A stretch of DNA of 64,000 nucleotides from Halogeometricum limi (GCF_900115785.1 NZ_FOYS01000005.1:310001-374000); one strand, 5' to 3'. Positions 31,310 to 41,233 are shown, counted from the stretch's first letter. The notes: generated by a model from the sequence alone, not told the origin. Made by a program: numbers and translations.

Positions 31310-33880
31310 ATGAATACGACCGACAGCGTGCCGAGTCGTGCTGACACCGTCATCGTCGGTGCCGGCATCGTCGGCTGTAACCTCGCGTATCAACTGACGA
31401 AACTCGGCCGGGAAGACGTGGTCGTCGTCGACCAGGGTCCGATGCCGACGACGGGCGGGTCTTCGACGCACGCCCCGGGCATCATGTTCCAGACGGCCGA
31501 AGACAAGATTCTGACCAAGTTCGCGAACTACAGCCGAGAGCTCTACTCGGACCTCGAAGGCGCGGACGGACAGCAGGCGTACAACGAAGTCGGCGGCATC
31601 GAAGTCGCCCGAACCGAAGAGCGGATGGACTTCCTACAGCGACGCGTCGAGAACGCGAAGTCGTGGGGGATAGACGACCCGCAGATTCTCTCCCCCGGCG
31701 AAGTCGAGGAGAAACTCCCCCTCGTGGACTCGGACGTCATCCTCGGCGGCTACTACTCGCCGACCGACGGGCAGGTATCGGGCGTCGTGGCCTGCGACGC
31801 CCTCGCCCGGGAGGCGATGGACCGCGGCGCGACGTTCGTCCCGCACACGCGGACCGAGGACGTCGACGTCGAGGACGGCGAGGTGAAGTCGGTCGTCACC
31901 GAGAACGGCGACATCGAGTGTAACGACGTCGTCATCGCGACGAACATCTGGGCGCGCCAGTTGGGCGAGGAACTCGACGTCCACATCCCCATCACCCCGG
32001 TGGAGCACCAGTACACGATGACCGAGTCGCTCGACGAGATGGCCGACAGCGCCGTCGACGTGACGAACCATCCCCTGTTCGAGAACTACCACAACGTCTC
32101 CGGAGACAAGGCGAAGCGACTCCTCGTCGGGCCGGACCGACCCATCCTGCGCGACCAGGACCACGCGATGTACTACCGGACGCACGGGGACTCCTACGGT
32201 ATCGGGTCGTACAATCACGAGCCAATCGTGCCCGACCCGCGGGAACTCGGCGGCAACGACCCGGACGGCGAACAGGGCTCTGTCCACGAGTTCACCGAGT
32301 ACCACATGGAGAACGCGACGCACCCGGACCGGCCGGACAAAGCGCCGCGCCGCGCGAGCGACGAACTCCTCCCCGCGACCGAAGGAGAGGAGTTGGAGTT
32401 CAAGTACAACGGGATGTTCTCGGAGACGCCGAACGGCCTCCCCGCGATGGGTCCCGTCGAGAAGTACGACGGCCTCTGGACGGCCGCGGGTATCTGGGTC
32501 ACGCACGCCGGCGGCGCGGGCAAGGCACTGGCGGAGTGGATGGAGACGGGCGTCCCCCGACTGGACGACGGCCCCATCGACCTCGCACACGCGGACGTGA
32601 ACCGGTTCGACGCCCACGAGGGCAGTTGGGACTTCGCCCGCGACATCGGCGGCGAGGAGTACCGCATCGTCTACAACGTGATGCATCCGAAGTGGGTGTG
32701 GACCGACAAGCAACGAGACATCCGGCGCACGCCGATGTACCACACGCACAAGGAGTACGGCGCGGAACTCTGGGCGGAGGCCGGGTGGGAAGCGCCACAG
32801 TGGTTCGAGTCCAACGCGGACTTGCTGGCGAAGTACGGCGACCAGATACCCGACAGAGAGGGCTGGGAAGCCGTCTACTGGTCGCCCATCGAGGGCGCGG
32901 AGGCGTTGAACGTTCGCGAGAACGTCGGTCTGCACGACATGACCTCGTTCAACAAGATGGAAGTCGTCGGCGAGGACGCCGGCGAGTTCGTGCAGTACCT
33001 CTGTACGAACGACATGGACATCGACGTCGGGTCGGTCAAGTACACGCTCATGTGTAACGAGGGCGGCGGCGTCCGCGCGGACATCACCGTCACGCGCACC
33101 GACGAGGACCGGTACCTCCTGTTGACGACGGGCCGGGAAGTCGGGAACAACCACGTCGCGTGGGTCCGGAGCCAAGCGCCCGACGGCGTCGTCGTCAACG
33201 ACGTGACCTCCAGTCTCGCCGCGATGGTCTGTACGGGACCGAACGCCCGCAAGGTACTCTCGAAGGTCACCGACGTCGACCTCTCGGACGACGCTTTCCC
33301 GTTCTTCACCAGCCAGCAGTTCTACGTGAAGAACGTGCCCGTGACCGCGCTCCGCGTCTCCTACGCGGGCGAACTCGGGTGGGAGCTGTACACGCCCTCC
33401 GAGTACGGTGAACGCCTCTGGGAGCACGTCCTCGAAGCGGGCGAGGAGTACGACATCCGGCCGTACGGCAACGGCGCGCTGAACGCCCTCCGTATCGAGA
33501 AGGGCTTCCGCCTGTGGGGGACCGACCTCCACACCGAACACAACCCGTACGAGGCGGGACTCGGATGGGCCGTCGACCTCGACACGGAGTTCATCGGGAA
33601 GGAAGCCGTCGAAGCCGCCGCCGCCGGCGACAACATCGACCACAAGGTGGCCTGCCTGACGCTCGACGACGAGGAGGCGATGGTGATGGCGCACCGCCCG
33701 GTCCTCGACGGAGACGAGACGCTCGGTTACGTCCACAGCGCCGAGTACGGCTACACGGAAGGAGCCTGCGTCGTCTACACCTACCTCCCACCGGAGTACG
33801 CTGAACCCGGCACCGAACTCGAGATACTGTACGAGGGCGACCGGTACGACGCGACGGTGCGAGAGGAACCCCTCGTCTGA
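31310..33880 (+). CDS. Dimethylglycine/sarcosine oxidase-type flavoprotein with GcvT domains (copy 1)
   Basis: 856 residues. Domains: FAD-binding DAO domain (about 10-380) with VIVGAGIVGCNLAYQL and SSTHAPGIMFQ, whose His matches the covalent flavin site of dimethylglycine oxidase; an FAO-M linker (about 385-440); then the folate-binding GcvT domain with NVGLHDMTSFNKMEV, NEGGGVRADITVTR and SYAGELGWELYTPSEYGERL, and a GcvT C-terminal barrel. Such enzymes demethylate dimethylglycine or sarcosine and pass the C1 unit to THF as methylene-THF. A paralogue starts 230 bp downstream, so one may act on dimethylglycine and the other on sarcosine. A T-tract ends the unit. Confidence 0.88.
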   Translation: MNTTDSVPSRADTVIVGAGIVGCNLAYQLTKLGREDVVVVDQGPMPTTGGSSTHAPGIMFQTAEDKILTKFANYSRELYSDLEGADGQQAYNEVGGIEVARTEERMDFLQRRVENAKSWGIDDPQILSPGEVEEKLPLVDSDVILGGYYSPTDGQVSGVVACDALAREAMDRGATFVPHTRTEDVDVEDGEVKSVVTENGDIECNDVVIATNIWARQLGEELDVHIPITPVEHQYTMTESLDEMADSAVDVTNHPLFENYHNVSGDKAKRLLVGPDRPILRDQDHAMYYRTHGDSYGIGSYNHEPIVPDPRELGGNDPDGEQGSVHEFTEYHMENATHPDRPDKAPRRASDELLPATEGEELEFKYNGMFSETPNGLPAMGPVEKYDGLWTAAGIWVTHAGGAGKALAEWMETGVPRLDDGPIDLAHADVNRFDAHEGSWDFARDIGGEEYRIVYNVMHPKWVWTDKQRDIRRTPMYHTHKEYGAELWAEAGWEAPQWFESNADLLAKYGDQIPDREGWEAVYWSPIEGAEALNVRENVGLHDMTSFNKMEVVGEDAGEFVQYLCTNDMDIDVGSVKYTLMCNEGGGVRADITVTRTDEDRYLLLTTGREVGNNHVAWVRSQAPDGVVVNDVTSSLAAMVCTGPNARKVLSKVTDVDLSDDAFPFFTSQQFYVKNVPVTALRVSYAGELGWELYTPSEYGERLWEHVLEAGEEYDIRPYGNGALNALRIEKGFRLWGTDLHTEHNPYEAGLGWAVDLDTEFIGKEAVEAAAAGDNIDHKVACLTLDDEEAMVMAHRPVLDGDETLGYVHSAEYGYTEGACVVYTYLPPEYAEPGTELEILYEGDRYDATVREEPLV

Positions 33881-33923
33881 AGACGCGAGGCGACCGACCG
33901 CGCGCGGAATCCAATTCGTGTCC

Positions 33924-33930
33924 TTTTTTT
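33924..33930 (+). terminator. T-tract terminator after oxidase copy 1
   Basis: Seven T in a row on the coding strand, about 45 bp past the stop codon. Confidence 0.5.
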
Positions 33931-34014
33931 GGTGAGTTGTGGTTCGCCGTCACCGTCGCCGTGACGGGGCGAGTTCCGACGAAAACCCCGGATTCACAAT
34001 CGTCGATTTACAGC

Positions 34015-34033
34015 CCCGTAGAGCCCCCATACG
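34015..34033 (+). promoter_or_regulatory. Candidate shared regulatory motif, copy A
   Basis: CCCGTAGAG at 34015-34023 running into AGAGCCCCCATACG, about 40 bp upstream of the TATA box of oxidase copy 2. Related copies are at 39149-39162 and 45287-45310. Confidence 0.35.
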
Positions 34034-34067
34034 ACCGTTTCAGCGTGAGAGTTCGTCGGAGTCACCG

Positions 34068-34078
34068 GTGTATTTAAG
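34068..34078 (+). promoter_or_regulatory. TATA box of oxidase copy 2
   Basis: TGTATTTAAGA with expected transcript start near 34099. This lies after the ATG at 34089 and before the ATG at 34110, so the latter is the likely start codon. Confidence 0.5.
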
Positions 34079-34109
34079 ACCGTGACAGATGGACACCGGC
34101 ACGAGTGAA

Positions 34110-36662
34110 ATGAGCACACCGGACCTCCCATCAGAGTCGGATACCGTCGTCATCGGCGCGGGCGCGGTCGGATGTAGCGTGGCGTACCACCTGACCGAAC
34201 TCGGCGCAGAGGACGTGACAGTCGTCGACCAAGGCCCTCTCCCGGTAACCGGCGGGTCGTCCGTCCACGCGCCGGGCATCATGTTCCAGACGTCGCCGTC
34301 GAAGATACAGACGAAGGCGGCGTACTACACCAGTCGGTTCCTCTCCGACATCGACGCCTACGACGAAGTCGGCGGGATAGAGGTCGCTCGAAGCGAAGAG
34401 CGGATGGACTTCCTCCGCCGACGCGTCGAGTGGGCCACGTCGTACGGACTCCCGGACCCGGAACTGCTCTCTCCCGAGGAAGTAGCAGAGCAACTCCCCC
34501 TCGTCGACGAAGACGAGATTCTCGGCGGCTACTACTCTCCCACGGACGGCCGCGTCGACGGCATCGCAGCCCTGCAGTGGTACATGGAACACGCCGACGC
34601 CGACTTCTACGGCGACACCGAAGTGCTCGACTTGGAGGTGTCGAACGGCGAAATCGACGCCGTCGTCACCGACCGCGGACGAATCGAGTGCGGACGCTGC
34701 GTCGTCGCGACGAACAACTGGGGCTACCAGACGGGCCAGATGGCCGGTCTGGACCTTCCCATCACTCCCGTCGAACACCAGTACGTCGTCACCGAACCGA
34801 TGGAGGAGTTGGCCGACGCCGACTCGTCCGTCGGCGAACACACCGACGGGATGGACGTCCCGGGCAACCGCGACATCCAGGAGTTCATGAGCGAGGGACC
34901 GACGCAACCCGTCGGCCGCGACCAGGACCACTCGCTGTACTTCCGAACCCACGGCGACGCCCTCGGGATGGGGTCGTACAACCACGAACCCCTCCCAATC
35001 GACCCCGACGACATGGGGAAGAACTCCGAGGACCGACAGGCATCGGTCCGCGGGTTCACGAGAGAACACTGGGAGCGTCCGACGCACCCCAACCGAGACA
35101 AATCGGCGAAGCAGGCGTTCGGCGAACTCCTCCCCGCCTCCGCCGACCAGGAGTACGCCGTCACCGAGAACGGTATCTTCGTGTTCACGCCGGACGGGAT
35201 GCCCGCCGTCGGCGAGACGGCGCAGGTGGACGGTCTGTGGACCGCCCTCGCCATCTGGTGGACGCACTCTGCGGGGTACGGCAAGATAGTCGCCGAGTGG
35301 ATGGAGAACGGCGTTCCGCGTCTCCCGTCCGGCCCCGTCGACACCGGCGGCATCCACGTCCGACGCTTCGAACCGCACGCCGGCGAGAAGGACTACTTCG
35401 TCGACCGAGGGGCGAAGCGGTACGAACAGGTGTATTCCATCGTCGAACCGCGCTGGCAACCCGACGACCACCGCGCCCTGCGGACGAGTCCGTTCTACCA
35501 CCAACAGCAGGAGTTGGGCGCGAACTTCGTCCAGGGCGGTGGCTGGGAGTCCGCGCAGTGGTACGACTCGAACGAGGATTTGGTCGACCGCTACGAAGAA
35601 GAGATTCCCGACCAAGACGGCTGGCAGTCCATCAATCGCTCCGCCATCGAGGGAGCCGAGCATCTCCACACCCGAGAGAACGTGTCGATGTTCGACATGA
35701 CCTCGTTCAGTTCCATCTCGGTCGAAGGGCCGGACAGCGAGGCGTTCCTCCAGCGCGTCTGTAGCAACGACATGGAGATAGACGTCGGACAGGTCCGCTA
35801 CTCGCTGCTGTTGAACGAGGGCGGCGGCATCCTCGCGGACGTGACCGTCGTCAAACTCGACGAGGAGGAGTACATGGTCACTACCGGCGGCGGCAACTCG
35901 CCGGGCATCCACGGCAACTGGCTGAAAGAGCGCGCTCCCGACACCGTCTCGGTGAACATCTCCGAGGGCGGGCAGGCCACCATCGGCCTGTGGGGACCGA
36001 AATCTCGACTCCTCCTCCAGCGATGCACCGACGCCGACGTGAGCAAGAGCGGGTTCGGCTACTTCCGCGCGAAGCAGATGTACGTCGGCGAAGTGCCCGT
36101 CGTCGCCCTGCGCGTCTCCTACGTGGGCGAACTCGGCTGGGAACTGTGGGCACCCTCCGAGTACGGACACCGCCTCTGGGAGACGCTCTGGGAGGCCGGA
36201 CAGGACCTCGACGTGCGGCCGATGGGCGGCGGCGCGTTAGAGTCGATGCGACTGGAGAAAGGCTTCCGCCTGTGGGGGACCGACATCGACACCGACTCGA
36301 ACCCGTTCGAGGCCGGACTGTCGTTCGCCGTCGACATGGACACCGACTTCGTCGGCAAGGAGGCACTGGAAATCGCACAGGACGAGGGTATCGACTCCCG
36401 CATCACGCCCATCACGCTCGACGACTCGGACGACATCCTGCTGAGCGGTCGTCCCGTGCTGAAAGACGGCGAGAGAATCGGCTACGTACAGGCGGCCGAC
36501 TTCGGCTACAGCATCGGCGAGTCCATCGCGTACACGTACCTTCCGGCAGAGTACACGGAGGCCGGCACCGCCGTCGAAGTGCTGTGTGAGGGCAACCGCT
36601 ACGACGCGACGGTCCGCGACGAACCGCTGTTCGACGCCGGAAGAGACAAGATACTCCGATAG
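34110..36662 (+). CDS. Dimethylglycine/sarcosine oxidase-type flavoprotein with GcvT domains (copy 2)
   Basis: 850 residues from the ATG at 34110 (an upstream ATG at 34089 is probably not transcribed). Same plan as copy 1: VVIGAGAVGCSVAYHLTEL, SSVHAPGIMFQ with the covalent-flavin His, a middle linker, then NVSMFDMTSFSSISVEGPD, NEGGGILADVTVVKLDEEEY, SYVGELGWELWAPSEYGHRL and EKGFRLWGTDI. The two copies are clearly paralogous along the full length but differ in substrate-side segments, for example WRSA-type loops and the GGGNSPGIHG insert here. The threonine/serine dehydratase gene follows after 60 bp without a terminator, so the pair is probably one operon. Confidence 0.88.
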   Translation: MSTPDLPSESDTVVIGAGAVGCSVAYHLTELGAEDVTVVDQGPLPVTGGSSVHAPGIMFQTSPSKIQTKAAYYTSRFLSDIDAYDEVGGIEVARSEERMDFLRRRVEWATSYGLPDPELLSPEEVAEQLPLVDEDEILGGYYSPTDGRVDGIAALQWYMEHADADFYGDTEVLDLEVSNGEIDAVVTDRGRIECGRCVVATNNWGYQTGQMAGLDLPITPVEHQYVVTEPMEELADADSSVGEHTDGMDVPGNRDIQEFMSEGPTQPVGRDQDHSLYFRTHGDALGMGSYNHEPLPIDPDDMGKNSEDRQASVRGFTREHWERPTHPNRDKSAKQAFGELLPASADQEYAVTENGIFVFTPDGMPAVGETAQVDGLWTALAIWWTHSAGYGKIVAEWMENGVPRLPSGPVDTGGIHVRRFEPHAGEKDYFVDRGAKRYEQVYSIVEPRWQPDDHRALRTSPFYHQQQELGANFVQGGGWESAQWYDSNEDLVDRYEEEIPDQDGWQSINRSAIEGAEHLHTRENVSMFDMTSFSSISVEGPDSEAFLQRVCSNDMEIDVGQVRYSLLLNEGGGILADVTVVKLDEEEYMVTTGGGNSPGIHGNWLKERAPDTVSVNISEGGQATIGLWGPKSRLLLQRCTDADVSKSGFGYFRAKQMYVGEVPVVALRVSYVGELGWELWAPSEYGHRLWETLWEAGQDLDVRPMGGGALESMRLEKGFRLWGTDIDTDSNPFEAGLSFAVDMDTDFVGKEALEIAQDEGIDSRITPITLDDSDDILLSGRPVLKDGERIGYVQAADFGYSIGESIAYTYLPAEYTEAGTAVEVLCEGNRYDATVRDEPLFDAGRDKILR

Positions 36663-36722
36663 AACACCGCCAGACAGAGAACAGACACCCGACCACCGAC
36701 ACCCCGCTTCGACATCGAGACT

Positions 36723-37970
36723 ATGACCCAGACCGAATCAGACGAACTTCCAGTCCAGTACGCCGACATCGAACGCGCCCGCGAACGCCTCGACGACGAC
36801 ACCGTCGTCAAACAGACGCCCGTCGAACGGAGTTCGTCGTTGGACGCGTTCGTCGGCGGCGAGGTGTACCTGAAGATGGAGCATCTCCAGTGGACGGGGT
36901 CGTTCAAGACGCGCGGCGCGTACAACAAAATCGTCCAATCGGTCGAAGACGGCGTCGAGGAGTTCGTCGCCGCGAGTGCGGGTAACCACGCTCAGGGCGT
37001 CGCCCTCGCGGCCACCAAGTGCGGCGCGGACTCGACCATCTTCATGCCGAAGAACGCGCCGCAGGCGAAGGTGAACGCGACCCGGAGTTACGGCGCGACG
37101 GTCGAACTCGTCGGCAAGGACTTCCAAGAGACCATGTCGCACGCGAAGTCGGCCGTCGAGGAGACGGACGCCGAGTTCGTTCACGCCTACGACGACCCGG
37201 ACATCATCGCGGGGCAGGGAACGCTCGGGTCCGAGATGTACCACGACGTGCCGGACGTCGACACCGTCGTCGTCCCCATCGGCGGCGGCGGTCTCATCAG
37301 CGGTATCTCGACGGCTATCAAGCATCTCTCGCCGGAGACGCGCGTCGTCGGCGTGCAAGCGACCGGCGCCGAGACGGTCCACGAGAGCCTCGACAAAGGA
37401 ATTCCGGTCACTCTCGACGAAGTCGACACCATCGCCGACGGTATCGCCACGGGCGGCATCTCCGAACGGACGCTCCGCACCATCGAGGCGAACGTGGACG
37501 AAGTCGTCACCGTCACCGACACGCAGATAGCGGAGGCGATACTCCTGCTGTTAGAACGCGCGAAGCAGGCCGTCGAAGGCGCGGGCGCGGCGTCGGTAGC
37601 CGCCATCCTGAGCGACGACCTGGACGTGTCGGGCGAGACGGTGATGCCGCTTCTCTGCGGCGGGAACCTCGACATGACACAGCTTCAGACGGTTCTCGTC
37701 CACGCACTCACGAAACGCCAGCAACTCCTGCGTCTCCGTGTCCGCATCGACGACCAACCGGGCGTGATGGAGGACCTGTCGGGCATCATCGCCGACCACG
37801 GCGCGAACATCCACGACGTCCGTCACGACCGCTCCGTCGACGACTTAGAGATCGGTGAGGCGTACCTCGTCTTCCGCGTCGAAGCGAGCGGGAGCGAACA
37901 CGCCCAGTCGATACTCGACGCACTCAGCGACGCGGGATACTCCGTCGAGAACATCGCACAGACCATCTGA
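36723..37970 (+). CDS. ilvA: Threonine/serine ammonia-lyase with ACT domain
   Basis: 415 residues. PLP fold-type II dehydratase: the PLP lysine is in WTGSFKTRGAYNKI, then AASAGNHAQGVALAA, VVVPIGGGGLISGI and VEGAGAASVAAILS. An ACT-type regulatory domain occupies residues 335-415 (LRVRIDDQPGVMEDLSGIIA). It converts threonine to 2-oxobutanoate and often serine to pyruvate. Its position directly behind a sarcosine/dimethylglycine oxidase gene suggests a catabolic role, removing serine made from glycine, rather than isoleucine synthesis. Substrate preference cannot be read from sequence; the label ilvA follows the family. Confidence 0.88.
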   Translation: MTQTESDELPVQYADIERARERLDDDTVVKQTPVERSSSLDAFVGGEVYLKMEHLQWTGSFKTRGAYNKIVQSVEDGVEEFVAASAGNHAQGVALAATKCGADSTIFMPKNAPQAKVNATRSYGATVELVGKDFQETMSHAKSAVEETDAEFVHAYDDPDIIAGQGTLGSEMYHDVPDVDTVVVPIGGGGLISGISTAIKHLSPETRVVGVQATGAETVHESLDKGIPVTLDEVDTIADGIATGGISERTLRTIEANVDEVVTVTDTQIAEAILLLLERAKQAVEGAGAASVAAILSDDLDVSGETVMPLLCGGNLDMTQLQTVLVHALTKRQQLLRLRVRIDDQPGVMEDLSGIIADHGANIHDVRHDRSVDDLEIGEAYLVFRVEASGSEHAQSILDALSDAGYSVENIAQTI

Positions 37971-38047
37971 CGCGGTGCGAGTGGTTCTCGGACGAGTCAG
38001 TCACGGGAAACATATTTTGTCCATGAGAGAGACTGGCAACCACGGTC

Positions 38048-38491
38048 ATGTACGAACAGATACTGATACCGTACGACGGGAGCGACGAGGCTCGGCGGGG
38101 CGCAGAACACGGGATACAACTGGCAAAGCGACTCGGTTCGACAGTGCACGCACTGTACGTGATAGACCTTCCGGGGGTCCCCCGAGCGCTCTCACTGCGG
38201 GACGACGAGGAGAAACTCCGAGCGGAGTACCGCGAGTACGGCGAGCGGATACTCGGGGAGATATGCGAGGCCGCCGAATCCGAGGGGGTCGAGTGCACGA
38301 CGAACATCCGGACGGGGTCCCAGAGCGACCAGATAGTCGATTTCGCCGAAGACGAGGGGATGGACGTCATCGTGATGGGGTCGGCGTACAGAGGAACGCT
38401 CGGCAACCTCATCGGCGGAACGACGGACAGAGTCGTCCGGACGGCGACGGTGCCGGTCATCTCCCAACGGATGGATATGAACGACCTGTAA
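38048..38491 (+). CDS. Universal stress protein UspA
   Basis: 147 residues, single Usp domain. N-terminus QILIPYDGSDEARRGAEHGI and the nucleotide-binding pattern VMGSAYRGTLGNLIGGTTDR followed by VVRTATVPVI mark an ATP-binding type. A TATA-like ACATATTTT about 33 bp upstream supports the ATG at 38048. It follows the dehydratase gene by 77 bp with its own promoter. Function is general stress survival; no specific partner is visible. Confidence 0.9.
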   Translation: MYEQILIPYDGSDEARRGAEHGIQLAKRLGSTVHALYVIDLPGVPRALSLRDDEEKLRAEYREYGERILGEICEAAESEGVECTTNIRTGSQSDQIVDFAEDEGMDVIVMGSAYRGTLGNLIGGTTDRVVRTATVPVISQRMDMNDL

Positions 38492-38553
38492 GTCGCGCCT
38501 GCGACCCACCGCGTTCCGAACGCGAACGCCGCCGGACCGCGCGCCCGCGACGG

Positions 38554-38715
38554 TCAGTCGTCGACGAGCGTCGTCTCGCGAAAGTAGATGACGAGACTCG
38601 CGCCGAGAAACGAGAGTCCGGCGATCATCAGGTTACCGTTCGCCGCCAGTGCGAGGGCGACGAGCATCAGCAACGCGGCGAGTATCGCGGCGGCCGTCGC
38701 GAGTAAACGTCCCAT
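38554..38715 (-). CDS. Small two-helix membrane protein
   Basis: 53 residues, ATG at 38715. Two hydrophobic helices (residues about 3-23 and 28-44: LLATAAAILAALLMLVALAL and LMIAGLSFLGASLVIYF) and an acidic end TTLVDD. Convergent with the uspA gene. Real-looking composition, function unknown. Confidence 0.55.
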   Translation of the reverse strand: MGRLLATAAAILAALLMLVALALAANGNLMIAGLSFLGASLVIYFRETTLVDD

Positions 38716-39247
38716 ACGCGCCGCATCGGCGGCCGTGAAGGTAAGCCCTCCCCATCGGGACGTTCTCGGTCGGCGGACACGTCTCGCGCCGCGTAACGGT
38801 CAGTAGAGGGATAGTTCGAGCCTCGTAACACGGACTATCAGATTGGGAGAACGAATTGGAGACGCGGTGGTGGATAAGTCGTCCGCGAGCGACCTGAGCC
38901 GTATTGGCGGTCAGAGCGGCGTCACACACGGTCTCATCCGCCGGATAACGGTCGCTTTAGGCGCAATCATCGCATAGTTTTAAGATAAATCAATAATAGT
39001 GTAGGTGTGAGGTTGTGTGCCATGTCACTGTGGCGTGCACGAACTCGAACCGTGGCGCAGCGATGTGACGGTGAGTCGTATCGTTCGTCGTGTCTCGTGG
39101 CGCGAAGACGCCCCGTGGCGTCTGAGACGGGAGTTGGATCCGTCCGCTCCCGTAGAGATACGCCCCGAACGAAGCAAACCTGAGCGGTTATCGACGATTA
39201 TGAGAGACAGCAATCAACGGCGGCAGTGTCGGACGGAGGGGTAGCGT
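38716..39247. other. Long intergenic region upstream of the BCCT transporter gene
   Basis: 532 bp. An AT-rich block at 38968-39005 contains a TATA-like TTTTAAGATAAA; a second TATA-like CGATTATGAG lies at 39195-39204. The candidate shared motif CCCGTAGAG is at 39149-39157. A 53-codon frame at 39022 is Arg-rich and not supported. If the distal promoter is used the transporter mRNA has an unusually long leader of about 240 nt. Confidence 0.4.
39149..39162 (+). promoter_or_regulatory. Candidate shared regulatory motif, copy C
   Basis: CCCGTAGAGATACG, about 86 bp before the transporter start. It combines the CCCGTAGAG and ATACG parts of the copies near 34015 and 45302 without the C-run between them. 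Confidence 0.35.
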
Positions 39248-40999
39248 ATGTCAGATAGAGACGATACGGCCGGGCAGATGTCCAACGGACTGCAGGTCGA
39301 ACTGTTCCACCCGGACTCCGACAGGAAGCCGGGAGACACCAACATCCAGGGGTATGGGTTCGACATCCATCCGGTCGTCTTCCCGGTCGCACTGTTACTC
39401 ATCGGGATGTTCGTCGCCGCGACGCTCCTGTTGGGACAACAGGCCGCGGACGCGTACTCCGCGGTTCGGAGCTTCTTCGAGGGGAACTTCGGCTGGTTCT
39501 TCCTCCTCGCGGTCAACATGTTCATCGTGACCATCCTGTACTTCGCGTTCGGTAAGTACGGGACCATTCGTATCGGCGGCGTCCAAGCCGAGAAAGAGTT
39601 CAGCGACTTCTCGTGGATGGCGATGCTGTTCAGCGCGGGCATGGGTATCGGACTCATGTTCTTCAGCGTCTCAGAACCGCTGTACTACTTCCAGAACGTT
39701 CCCGGCTTCTTCTCGGCGGAGGCCGGAACCGGCGCGGCGGCGTCCGTCGCGATGGCACAGACGTTCTTCCACTGGGGATTCCACCCGTGGGCCATCTACG
39801 GACTGGTCGGACTCGGACTCGCGTTCTTCTCGTTCAACCGCGGCCTCCCACTGACGTTCCGGTCGATATTCTGGCCGTTGTTGGGTGACCGAATCTACGG
39901 CTGGCCGGGGCACGTCATCGACCTGGTGACCGTGTTCGCGACGCTGTTCGGTCTCTCCACCTCGCTCGGACTCGGGGTGGCGCAGGTCAACACCGGCATC
40001 TCGTACGTCGGCGGCGACATGCTCGGTCTCGTTCAGGTGCCGACGGGGACCATCCCGCAGATAATCCTCATCGGTGCCATCACGCTCATCGCGACGGCGT
40101 CCGTCGCGGCGGGTCTGGAGAACGGCGTGAAGCGTCTGAGCACCGTCAACCTCTACTTGATGTTGACGCTCCTCGGATTCCTCCTCATCGTGGGTCCCAC
40201 CGCCTACATCTTCGGCGCGTGGGTACAGGGTCTCGGGACGTACTTCGGAAACCTGCTCTCGCTGTCGTTCTTCACCGGAACGATGGGCGAGGGCGCGGCG
40301 ACCGTCTCGGGATGGACCGTGTTCTACTGGGCGTGGTGGATCGCCTGGTCGCCGTTCGTCGGGATGTTCATCGCGCGCATCTCGAAGGGTCGGACCGTCC
40401 GGGAGTTCGTCCTGGGCGTGCTGTTCCTGCCCTCGCTGTTCTCGACGGTCTGGCTGTCGGCGTTCGGTGGGAGCGCGCTGTTCAACTCGCTGCAGGGTAA
40501 CGGCGCGGCCCTCGCGACGTACAACGAACTGGGTCAGACCGTCGCGATGTTCGCGCTCTTAGAGCAGTTCCCGCTGGGTGCGATATCGGGAATCTTGGCG
40601 ACGGTCCTCGTCGTCACGTTCTTCGTCACCTCCTCGGACTCGGGGTCGCTCGTCATCGACCACCTCACCTCCGGCGGCAAGCACGACGTGCCGAAGGCCC
40701 AGCGTATCTTCTGGGCGGTCACCGAAGGCGCCGTCGCGGCGCTCCTGCTGTACGGCGGCGGCCTGGGCGCACTCCAGACGGCGGCCATCGCGACGGGCTT
40801 CCCGTTCGCAGTCATCCTCGTGTTGATGTGCTTCACGGTGTATCAAGGGCTCAAGAACGAGTACGAGATACTCTCGTCCGAACAGTTCGCAGAGCGCATC
40901 CAAGACATGACCGCGGACGGAGACCTGGACGTGGTAACGTCGGGAGACGAGATGGTGACGGACATCAAAGGAGGTGCCGACGCGGAGGGAAGCGACTGA
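39248..40999 (+). CDS. BCCT-family betaine/choline/carnitine transporter
   Basis: 583 residues, about 12 membrane helices. Family signatures are FSAGMGIGLMFFSVSEPLYY (the Gly-rich unwound segment that binds the trimethylammonium group), TFFHWGFHPWAIYGLVGL, and the YWAWWIAWSPFVGMFIARIS block before the helix carrying FVTSSDSGSLVIDHLTSG. The N-terminal tail is short and the C-terminal tail acidic, lacking the basic osmosensor of BetP, so it may serve nutrition as much as osmoprotection. As the only solute transporter in the methyl-catabolism island it is the likely entry point for glycine betaine (or DMSP or choline). Confidence 0.92.
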   Translation: MSDRDDTAGQMSNGLQVELFHPDSDRKPGDTNIQGYGFDIHPVVFPVALLLIGMFVAATLLLGQQAADAYSAVRSFFEGNFGWFFLLAVNMFIVTILYFAFGKYGTIRIGGVQAEKEFSDFSWMAMLFSAGMGIGLMFFSVSEPLYYFQNVPGFFSAEAGTGAAASVAMAQTFFHWGFHPWAIYGLVGLGLAFFSFNRGLPLTFRSIFWPLLGDRIYGWPGHVIDLVTVFATLFGLSTSLGLGVAQVNTGISYVGGDMLGLVQVPTGTIPQIILIGAITLIATASVAAGLENGVKRLSTVNLYLMLTLLGFLLIVGPTAYIFGAWVQGLGTYFGNLLSLSFFTGTMGEGAATVSGWTVFYWAWWIAWSPFVGMFIARISKGRTVREFVLGVLFLPSLFSTVWLSAFGGSALFNSLQGNGAALATYNELGQTVAMFALLEQFPLGAISGILATVLVVTFFVTSSDSGSLVIDHLTSGGKHDVPKAQRIFWAVTEGAVAALLLYGGGLGALQTAAIATGFPFAVILVLMCFTVYQGLKNEYEILSSEQFAERIQDMTADGDLDVVTSGDEMVTDIKGGADAEGSD

Positions 41000-41233
41000 C
41001 CGACGCCGCGGCCCGACGCGACTAGCACCGACTTTCGATTCGAACGACGTCATTCTCGGAGACGCCCTCGCCCCTGTCGTGGAAAATCCCTCCTCGTACG
41101 TTCCGCTTGTCCGGTATGTGTTTCGGAGCCGAAGTTCCGGCATTCGTGTCGGTGTTCGTACATAGTGACCGAAACCGAGAGTAGCTATGTATCTATGCAG
41201 AGGTCCCATCCGCGCAGGGTCTGATGTACCAGT

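Noticed and set aside
31634-33736. 700-codon open frame antisense to oxidase copy 1
   Set aside because: It mirrors the codon phase of the real gene in GC-rich DNA; product is Val/Arg/Asp/His-rich with no motif. Similar long antisense frames at 34131-36170, 45500-47023, 24216-25529, 3796-5271 and 946-2181 are rejected for the same reason.
39022-39183. 53-codon frame before the BCCT gene
   Set aside because: Very Arg-rich product without motif; typical of a spurious frame in GC-rich DNA.
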